DNA of 11,486 nucleotides from CAWJHE01 sp964614855 (lineage in GTDB: Bacteria > Chloroflexota > Anaerolineae > Anaerolineales > UBA4823), in NCBI GenBank assembly GCA_964614855.1, contig CAZTMX010000085.1, positions 1-11,486 on the forward strand, in the 5' to 3' direction. Positions 6,203 to 11,486 of this stretch are shown one piece after another. Positions within the stretch are counted from its first letter, which is position 1. The number at the start of each line of letters is the position of its first letter. The notes under the pieces were generated by a model. That model made no database searches. It was given only the letters and a program-made list of their open reading frames with translations, and was not told the DNA's origin. Made by a program: the position numbers and the translations under genes.

Positions 6203-7183
6203 ATGCAAACAGATTTACGAGGCCGTGATCTGATCGGCGATCTGGATTTTAGCAAGGAAGAAGTCGAAACCGTCCTGGATGTGGCATTTGATCTCAAGCG
6301 CAAGCGCTCGCTGGGCGAAAGCCATGCTGTCTTGCGCGATAAAGTGCTGGCGATGTTGTTCTTCTTCTCCAGTACCCGCACGCGTGGTTCGTTTGAAGCC
6401 GGGATGGCGCAGCTTGGCGGGCATGCAGCGTTTATCGAGAGCAAAACCACCCAGATTGCCCACGGCGACACACCGAAGGAAATCGGCGAGATTTTCGGAC
6501 GCTATTTTGACGGGATCGCCATCCGGCATGTGGATTGGGGCATCGGCAATGGATATCTGAACGCTGTCGCCAAAGCTTCCCGCTCACCAGTGCTCAACAT
6601 GCAGTGCGATATCTACCACCCCTTCCAATGCCTGGCAGATCTGATGACCATTATGGAAAAGAAAGGCCGCGATCTGCGCAAGCGCAAGATGGTGGTCTCC
6701 TGGGCGTATGCGGCTTCTTACCAGAAACCGATGTCCGTACCGCAATCACTGATCCTGCAGATGCCGCGCTTTGGCATGGATGTGGTGCTGGCGCACCCGC
6801 CGGAGTTCAAGCTGATGCCGGAAATCATGGAGCAGGCGCAGGAGCAGGCGCGCAAGTTCGGTGTAGGCTTTGAGGTGATGGATGATATGGAAGCCGCCTT
6901 CAAAGATGCAGATGTAATCTATGCGAAGTCCTGGGGCGCCATGGTGCACACCCCTGACCCCGCCCAGGGTGCAGAGATCATCAAGAAGTACTCCCACTGG
7001 ATCACCGATGAGCGCAAGATGGCTCTGGCAAAACCCGATGCCATTTACATGCACCCCCTGCCTGCAGACCGCAATATCGAAGTCACCGATGGGGTGATGG
7101 ACGGACTGCAGTCCGTTGTCTATGATGAAGCCGAGAACCGGCTGCACGCCCAAAAAGCCGTTATGGCTTTAACCATGCGCTAA
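6203..7183 (+). CDS. YgeW/UTC-type (knotted) carbamoyltransferase
   Basis: This 326-residue carbamoyltransferase is distinct from its upstream neighbour. It has FFFSSTRTRGSFE (53-65), HGDT (87-90), R108 in AIRH, HPFQ (139-142), KSWG (242-245) in place of the ornithine SMG motif, HPLPADR (284-290) and a C-terminal AENRLHAQKAV (310-320). The segment KPMSVPQS (175-182) matches the proline-rich loop of knotted transcarbamylases (YgeW, N-acetyl- and N-succinylornithine enzymes). The overall pattern fits the YgeW or 'unknown transcarbamylase' group, which has been linked to purine catabolism. It is shorter than E. coli YgeW (about 396 residues). The physiological acceptor is unknown; phosphorolysis of a ureido intermediate to carbamoyl phosphate is the likely direction. 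It follows the upstream gene by 27 bp and has its own AAGGAGAG site. Confidence 0.8.
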   Translation: MQTDLRGRDLIGDLDFSKEEVETVLDVAFDLKRKRSLGESHAVLRDKVLAMLFFFSSTRTRGSFEAGMAQLGGHAAFIESKTTQIAHGDTPKEIGEIFGRYFDGIAIRHVDWGIGNGYLNAVAKASRSPVLNMQCDIYHPFQCLADLMTIMEKKGRDLRKRKMVVSWAYAASYQKPMSVPQSLILQMPRFGMDVVLAHPPEFKLMPEIMEQAQEQARKFGVGFEVMDDMEAAFKDADVIYAKSWGAMVHTPDPAQGAEIIKKYSHWITDERKMALAKPDAIYMHPLPADRNIEVTDGVMDGLQSVVYDEAENRLHAQKAVMALTMR

Positions 7184-7195
7184 AGGAGCAAATAG

Positions 7196-8155
7196 ATGTC
7201 AGAACGCAAAGTCGCAGTCGTCGCCATTGGCGGCAATTCATTGATCAAGGATAAGAAACGCCAATCCGTAGAAGACCAATACCAGGCAGCCAAGGAAACC
7301 ACCCAGCATATCGCAGATATGATTGAAGCCGGCTGGGATGTGGTCATCGGGCACGGCAACGGGCCGCAGGTGGGCTTTATCCTGCGCCGCTCAGAAATTG
7401 CCGCCAAGGTTGAGGGAATGCACGAAGTGCCGTTGGATGCATGCGGCGCCGACAGCCAGGGAGCCATCGGCTATGCCCTGCAGCAGAACCTGCAAAATGA
7501 GTTTCGCCGTCGCGGGATTAAGAAACCGGTCTCGACTGTGGTCACCCAGGTGTTGGTGAACCGCCACGACAATGCTTTTCAGAACCCATCCAAGCCGATT
7601 GGCGGGTTCATGGATAAGGATGAAGCGGATAAGCGCGCCCACGAGATGGGCTGGGCGGTGGTAGAAGACGCCGGCCGCGGCTGGCGGCGTGTGGTGGCTT
7701 CGCCGATACCCGAAAGGATCGTGGAGCTCGAATCCGTCCAGGCGTTAATCGACGTGGGTGTGGTGGTGATCTCGGTGGGCGGCGGCGGCATCCCGGTGAT
7801 CGAAGACGAGAACGGCGATCTGATCGGAACTGCAGCGGTCATCGACAAAGATTATGCCAGCAGCCTGCTGGCCCAGAATATCAACGCCGATCTGTTCCTC
7901 ATTTCCACCGCAGTAGAAAAGGTGGCAATCAATTTCGGCAAACCGGATGAAAAGTGGCTGGACCGGTTGACGGTATCCGAAGCCAAGAAATACCTGGCAG
8001 AGGGCACGCACTTTGCCAAAGGCTCCATGGCGCCGAAAATCCAGGCCATCTTGTGGTTCCTGGAAGCCGGCGGCAAACAGGCGCTGATCACAAACCCGGA
8101 AAATATCGGGCGCGCCTTGCGCGGCGAGACCGGAACCTGGATCGTTCCTGATTAG
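7196..8155 (+). CDS. arcC: Carbamate kinase
   Basis: This 319-residue cytoplasmic kinase converts carbamoyl phosphate and ADP to ATP and carbamate, the last, energy-yielding step of fermentative arginine, agmatine or allantoin use. Family motifs are complete: AIGGNSL (10-16), GHGNGPQVG (52-60), DACGADSQGAIGY (81-93), VGGGGIPV (194-201), AVIDKD (214-219) and GSMAPK (276-281). Length is typical (about 310). It starts 12 bp after the second carbamoyltransferase with AAAGGAG just upstream, so the two are clearly co-transcribed. No arginine deiminase is in the window, so its carbamoyl phosphate presumably comes from the two carbamoyltransferases. It is the last gene of the core operon; a hairpin at 8171-8220 follows. 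Confidence 0.96.
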   Translation: MSERKVAVVAIGGNSLIKDKKRQSVEDQYQAAKETTQHIADMIEAGWDVVIGHGNGPQVGFILRRSEIAAKVEGMHEVPLDACGADSQGAIGYALQQNLQNEFRRRGIKKPVSTVVTQVLVNRHDNAFQNPSKPIGGFMDKDEADKRAHEMGWAVVEDAGRGWRRVVASPIPERIVELESVQALIDVGVVVISVGGGGIPVIEDENGDLIGTAAVIDKDYASSLLAQNINADLFLISTAVEKVAINFGKPDEKWLDRLTVSEAKKYLAEGTHFAKGSMAPKIQAILWFLEAGGKQALITNPENIGRALRGETGTWIVPD

Positions 8156-8170
8156 GGAGTTTACTCGACC

Positions 8171-8220
8171 GGGCTGGAGAACAATGATGCTGCCTAAAAG
8201 GCACACATTTCCTCCAGCCC
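8171..8220 (+). terminator. Large imperfect hairpin after the core operon
   Basis: GGGCTGGAG (8171-8179) and CTCCAGCCC (8212-8220) are perfect 9-bp arms. Inside them AATG/CATT and TGCCT-AAA-AGGCA (8191-8203) can also pair, giving a nested 50-nt stem-loop 15 bp after the carbamate kinase stop. No T-run follows, so it is not a textbook intrinsic terminator. It may mark the 3' end of the operon, slow degradation, or act with Rho. The structure is visible; termination is inference. Confidence 0.55.
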
Positions 8221-8348
8221 TGGAATATCTATTCAAGTGAATGAAAAATAGCCATCGTATTAAAAGAAATTTGTGCTATCCTTAATTAACTCCGGTTCAA
8301 AAACGGACATAAACCTGACAAGCTCGCAGAATATTCTTGATATCTAAC

Positions 8349-8366
8349 AAAGGAGGTTCTTCTATC
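8349..8366 (+). promoter_or_regulatory. Upstream element shared with the purine operon (copy 2)
   Basis: AAAGGAGGTTCTTCTATC matches the segment at 998-1015 with one mismatch. It begins like a Shine-Dalgarno sequence (AAAGGAGG), but no ATG, GTG or TTG follows at a suitable distance, and the other copy has GGTGG at the same place. A DNA or RNA regulatory element therefore fits better. TCTAT (8361-8365) also forms an inverted repeat with ATAGA (8371-8375). Confidence 0.5.
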
Positions 8367-8390
8367 CACAATAGACTTAAGATTGACCCC

Positions 8391-8398
8391 GATACAAT
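8391..8398 (+). promoter_or_regulatory. Candidate -10 region of the transport operon
   Basis: GATACAAT includes TACAAT (8393-8398, 5 of 6 consensus bases). At 17 bp upstream the -35 position reads AATAGA, which is poor, so the promoter may need an activator. The shared element ends 24 bp before GATACA here and 34 bp before it at the purine operon, a difference of about one helical turn. The rest of the 294-bp gap (8156-8449) shows no gene. TTGTGC-TATCCT around 8272-8283 is a weaker alternative. Confidence 0.3.
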
Positions 8399-8449
8399 AC
8401 CAAACCATTCAAAAAAAGAAATACCCAATACTCTTTAAGGAGGAGTAGT

Positions 8450-9745
8450 ATGCAGACGAATACCTTAGGGCGCCTGTTTGGGCTGCTGATGATCCTATCC
8501 ATTGTTCTTTCTGCTTGTGCGCAACCAACCGCAGCTCCCGCTGTGGAACCTGCTGCCCCCGCTGCCGAAGCCCCTGCAGCCGAAGCACCAGCAGCACCTG
8601 CTGAACCTGCAGCTGAAGAAGTCGGTGGGTTCCAAATCCCTGCTATTCAAGAAGGAAAATTCAACGTAGCGTTTGTGTTGATCGGCCCGCATGATGACGG
8701 CGGCTGGTCGCAATCGCACTATGAAGGTCTGGTGTATGTCCAGGAAAATGTCCCCAACGTACACACAGCCTATGTTGAAAATGTCCCCGAAGGCACTGAC
8801 TCGGAACAAATCTTCCGCAGCCTGGCTCGCAAGGGCTTCGACCTGATATTCGGTACCTCCTTCGGGTTTATGGATCCGATGGAAATCGTAGCCGGGGAAT
8901 TTCCTGACTCGACCTTTATCCACATCAGCGGGTACAAATCCAACATGACAAACTTCGGCAACTTGTTCGGCGCCATGGAAACCATGAAGTACCTGGCCGG
9001 CATGTTAGCCGGCGCCCGCGCCAAGTTGGATGGCAATCCGAAGATCGGCTATATGGCGACCTTCCCCATCCCGGAAGAGTTGCGCCTTGGCAACGCCATT
9101 GCCCTGGGCATGAAGAAGACCTGCCCGGAATGCACCATGGATGTACGCTGGATTAACACCTGGCATGACCCAATCATCGAAAAAGAAGCTGCCGCATCTC
9201 TGTTTGACGCAGGCGCGCAGGTGGTATTCACCGGTGCAGACACCCCTGCTGTGGCAGATGTGGCGCAGGAAAAAGGCAAATGGGGCATCACCTATGACTG
9301 GGCTGGCTCCTGCAAAGTAGAGCGCTGTCTGACTGCGCCCTATTGGAACTGGGGTCCTGTCTATGCTAAGATTGCCCAAGGCGTGATCGATAAGACCTAC
9401 ACACCCGGATGGGACTATTTCGACAGTGAGACCGGCGGTTTGGGCCTGGTTGGCTTGATGGAAGGCCAGGAACTGACCCCCGGCATGAAGGACCTCCCAC
9501 CCGAGGTCATTGAAGAAGTCAAGACACTCCTCGCGCAAGCTCTTGCAGGTGAGTTCACCCGCTTTGACGTCTTCACCGGCGAAATAAAAGACAATAAGGG
9601 CAATGTAATTGTCCCGGCTGGTGAAAAGTTTGAACAGGCAGATCTTGACCAGTTCCCACCCGGAGCCCCTGGGTTGGAATGCAAGTACTGCATGTACTGG
9701 TGGGCAGACGGCATCGTCTCTGAGCTGCCTTCGCTAAGCAACTAA
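8450..9745 (+). CDS. BMP-family nucleoside-binding lipoprotein of an ABC transporter
   Basis: This 431-residue exported lipoprotein is the likely substrate-binding component of the transporter encoded next. Residues 1-22 form a lipoprotein signal peptide with lipobox LSAC, so C23 would be lipidated. Residues about 24-58 are an Ala/Pro/Glu-rich tether. The basic-membrane-protein (BMP/Med) domain starts near 71 and includes GPHDDGGWSQSHYEG (79-93), GTSFGFMDP (135-143) and FGNLFGAMETMKYLAGMLAG (169-188). BMP lipoproteins such as TmpC and NupN bind purine nucleosides, fitting the neighbouring purine genes, although some relatives bind other ligands. Six cysteines besides C23 occur in three close pairs (225/228, 288/293, 411/414). 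A strong AAGGAGGAG site precedes the ATG. The gene is separated from the ATPase gene by 98 bp containing a hairpin. Confidence 0.9.
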   Translation: MQTNTLGRLFGLLMILSIVLSACAQPTAAPAVEPAAPAAEAPAAEAPAAPAEPAAEEVGGFQIPAIQEGKFNVAFVLIGPHDDGGWSQSHYEGLVYVQENVPNVHTAYVENVPEGTDSEQIFRSLARKGFDLIFGTSFGFMDPMEIVAGEFPDSTFIHISGYKSNMTNFGNLFGAMETMKYLAGMLAGARAKLDGNPKIGYMATFPIPEELRLGNAIALGMKKTCPECTMDVRWINTWHDPIIEKEAAASLFDAGAQVVFTGADTPAVADVAQEKGKWGITYDWAGSCKVERCLTAPYWNWGPVYAKIAQGVIDKTYTPGWDYFDSETGGLGLVGLMEGQELTPGMKDLPPEVIEEVKTLLAQALAGEFTRFDVFTGEIKDNKGNVIVPAGEKFEQADLDQFPPGAPGLECKYCMYWWADGIVSELPSLSN

Positions 9746-9764
9746 CCCAAAATAGGTCAGAAAA

Positions 9765-9797
9765 GGGGCCGGCATTTGAACCTTGAGTGCCGGCTCC
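9765..9797 (+). terminator. Intercistronic hairpin between binding protein and ATPase genes
   Basis: GGGGCCGGCA (9765-9774) pairs with TGCCGGCTCC (9788-9797) over 10 positions with one G-U pair and a 13-nt loop. It starts 19 bp after the lipoprotein stop. The following bases are AT-rich but not a T-run. Partial termination or 3'-end protection here would give more binding protein than transporter, a common arrangement in ABC operons. Function is inferred. Confidence 0.5.
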
Positions 9798-9843
9798 AGA
9801 TTAATAAAATTGAAAATCACATCCGCAAAATTGGACAGGTAGA

Positions 9844-11394
9844 ATGACAAACGAAGCGACAGGGTATCCTCAAGCCAACCCGCCTGCGCCGCTTGTTGTG
9901 CAGATGAAACACATCGTCAAGCGCTTCCCGGGCGTCCTGGCAAATGACCGGGTAGATTTTGAGTTGCGTAAGGGCGAAATCCACGCCTTGCTGGGGGAAA
10001 ACGGCGCAGGCAAAAGCACGCTGATGAACGTGCTGGCGGGTTTGTATAAAGCCGAAAGCGGATCAATTCTTATAAACGGACAACACGCCAGTTTTTCTTC
10101 CCCCAAGGATGCCATCCAGGCGGGCATCGGGATGGTGCACCAGCATTTTATGTTGGTACCCTCACAAACTGTGACTGAAAACGTGCTCCTGGGTCTTAAC
10201 CAGCCCCGTTTTCGCATGAAACTATCCGAGTATGACAAGAAAATTGAAGATCTCGGCCAGCAATTTGGTCTCAAAGTCGAACCGCGCGCAAAAATCTGGC
10301 AGCTTTCGGTTGGCGAGCAGCAGCGGGTCGAATTATTGAAAATGCTCTACCGCGGCGCCCAGGTGTTGGTCATGGACGAACCAACCGCAGTCCTGGCGCC
10401 GCTAGAAATCGACGGCTTGTTCAAAACCCTGCGTTCCATGACTGCCGCCGGAAAATCGGTCATTTTCATCAGCCACAAGTTGCACGAAGTGATGTCCATT
10501 GCCGATCGGGTGACTGTTCTGCGCAAAGGCAAGGTAACCGCTGCCGGCCTGGAGATTAAGAATGTCACTCGGGAANNNNNNNNNNATATTGATAAGAAAG
10601 AAAAAACACCAGGCGATGTGGTATTGGATGTGCAGGATGTCTATGCGGATAATGACAAAGGACTGCCTGCATTGCGCGGTGTCTCTCTGCAAATTCACGC
10701 CGGAGAAATCCTGGGGTTGGCGGGTGTGGCAGGCAACGGGCAGCGTGAGCTGGCGCATGTGATTTCGGGTCTGCGCCTGTGCAAGCAGGGCCAGGTGCTG
10801 ATGAACGGCGAAGAGATCAGCAACCGCACACCCCGTTTTGCCATCCAGCGCGGGCTGGCATATGTACCTGAAGACCGCACCCACGTGGGCTCGTCGCCTA
10901 ATTTAAGCGTGACAGATAACGTCATTATGAAAAACTACCGCCAGCAGCCAATCTCGCACGGCTGGGCAATTGACATGTCTACAGCCAAGACCTTTGCGAC
11001 CGGGCTCAAAGAAACCTATGACATTGCCGCCCCAAATGTGGAAACCCCCGTGCGCCTGCTATCTGGTGGAAATCTCCAGCGTGTGATCCTGGCGCGAGAA
11101 ATCTCAGGGCACCCAGGGTTGATGGTTGCCGTACAACCCACGCGCGGGTTAGATGTGGGAGCGATTGAAGGTGTGCACCGCATTTTGTTGGAACAGCGTC
11201 AATCTGGCACTGCCATCCTGCTGGTATCTGAAGAACTCGAAGAATTACTTTCCCTGGCAGACCGCGTGGCGGTGATCTATGAAGGCAAAATTATGGGCGA
11301 AATCAGCGATAATGATGTCGAGACTATCGGCCTGATGATGACCGGCACCCCACTGGAACAAATCCGCAAGACAGGAGCGGTAACCAATGTCTGA
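9844..11394 (+). CDS. Nucleoside/sugar-type ABC transporter ATPase with two nucleotide-binding domains
   Basis: This gene spans 516 codons including the N run and encodes the fused double ATPase of BMP-linked purine nucleoside importers (NupO/YufO type, related to RbsA-like sugar ATPases). Domain 1 has Walker A GENGAGKST (51-59), Q-loop Q100, signature LSVGE (154-158), Walker B LVMDEP (175-180) and switch H211. Domain 2 has a degenerate Walker A GVAGNGQ (294-300), signature LSGGN (406-410) and VAVQPTRG (428-435), as usual in this class, where the second site is non-canonical. Ten Ns at residues 245-248 fall between NVTRE and IDKKE in the linker. The frame continues across, but relatives have a longer stretch there, so some codons are probably missing. 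The ribosome-binding site is weak. The 3' end overlaps the permease gene by 8 bp. Confidence 0.92.
   Translation: MTNEATGYPQANPPAPLVVQMKHIVKRFPGVLANDRVDFELRKGEIHALLGENGAGKSTLMNVLAGLYKAESGSILINGQHASFSSPKDAIQAGIGMVHQHFMLVPSQTVTENVLLGLNQPRFRMKLSEYDKKIEDLGQQFGLKVEPRAKIWQLSVGEQQRVELLKMLYRGAQVLVMDEPTAVLAPLEIDGLFKTLRSMTAAGKSVIFISHKLHEVMSIADRVTVLRKGKVTAAGLEIKNVTREXXXXIDKKEKTPGDVVLDVQDVYADNDKGLPALRGVSLQIHAGEILGLAGVAGNGQRELAHVISGLRLCKQGQVLMNGEEISNRTPRFAIQRGLAYVPEDRTHVGSSPNLSVTDNVIMKNYRQQPISHGWAIDMSTAKTFATGLKETYDIAAPNVETPVRLLSGGNLQRVILAREISGHPGLMVAVQPTRGLDVGAIEGVHRILLEQRQSGTAILLVSEELEELLSLADRVAVIYEGKIMGEISDNDVETIGLMMTGTPLEQIRKTGAVTNV
10576..10585. other. Assembly gap (10 Ns)
   Basis: Ten unknown bases interrupt the ATPase gene between its two nucleotide-binding domains. 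The real length is probably not ten, because the conserved linker motif expected here in this family (a stretch like ELARLMVGR) has no room in four codons. Confidence 0.95.
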
Positions 11395-11486
11395 AACCAC
11401 CACGCAACCTGAAATGCGAAGACAAAGCGGTTTTCCATTCCGCATCCTTTTTGAACCGCGCTTGAAGGAACCCCCTCGCTGGTACC
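11387..11486 (+). CDS. ABC transporter permease, N-terminus only
   Basis: An ATG overlapping the ATPase stop region by 8 bp, with GGAG 9 bp upstream, opens 33 codons that run off the window. The peptide starts MSETTTQPEMRRQ and includes FEPRLKEPPRW. This matches the short cytoplasmic N-terminus of NupP/YufP-type nucleoside permeases, just before the first membrane helix. It would form the membrane channel with a second permease, expected downstream. The call rests on the end pattern and on operon position, since no membrane segment is inside the window. Confidence 0.75.
   Translation, partial: MSETTTQPEMRRQSGFPFRILFEPRLKEPPRWY

Noticed and set aside
8349..8438. Possible leader peptide after the AAAGGAGG at 8349-8356; the frame from 8364 is open to TAA at 8436
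   Set aside because: There is no ATG, GTG or TTG at a usable distance; the frame would have to begin at ATC. The other copy of the element has GGTGG, arguing against a ribosome-binding role.
1..11486. CRISPR arrays, insertion sequences, tRNA or rRNA genes, phage genes
   Set aside because: No spaced direct repeats, transposase-like proteins, terminal inverted repeats or cloverleaf sequences were found on either strand by reading.

Overview
The window is a 55-60% GC bacterial segment with one run of ten Ns (10576-10585), so it comes from a draft or metagenomic scaffold. The family mix (purine amidohydrolases, carbamoyltransferases with carbamate kinase, and a BMP-type lipoprotein with a long Ala/Pro-rich linker) and the gene style resemble anaerobic Chloroflexota such as Anaerolineae. 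That placement is a judgement, not something the sequence proves.

Left end (1-1199). A minus-strand gene enters from the left edge and encodes an AraC-type domain fused to an O6-methylguanine-DNA methyltransferase domain. It is open over 274 codons and simply lacks its last residues. A 375-bp divergent intergenic region follows. It holds two palindromes upstream of the repair gene, a good sigma70-like promoter on the plus strand (TTGACA-17-TACACT) bracketed by two copies of a TGTC-N-GACA palindrome, and a roughly 135-nt leader rich in inverted repeats.

Core operon (1200-8155, all plus strand, tightly spaced): 8-oxoguanine deaminase-like amidohydrolase, adenine deaminase, a HutC-type GntR regulator, an ATCase-like carbamoyltransferase that has lost aspartate-binding residues, a second carbamoyltransferase of the YgeW/knotted type, and carbamate kinase. 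The simplest reading is a catabolic purine module. Deamination of purine bases feeds later steps that are not encoded here (xanthine/urate oxidation or reduction and ring opening). Carbamoylated intermediates are then phosphorolysed to carbamoyl phosphate, which carbamate kinase turns into ATP, CO2 and NH3. The GntR protein is the obvious candidate for binding the palindromes at the operon promoter.

Transport operon (8450 to the right edge): a BMP-family nucleoside-binding lipoprotein, a double-domain ABC ATPase (interrupted by the N run) and the first 33 codons of a permease. A 50-nt imperfect hairpin separates it from the core operon. An 18-bp element with one mismatch lies upstream of both operons, which suggests co-regulation of uptake and catabolism.

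The most interesting points are the two non-anabolic carbamoyltransferases encoded side by side, the shared upstream element, and the promoter/leader architecture at 998-1199.
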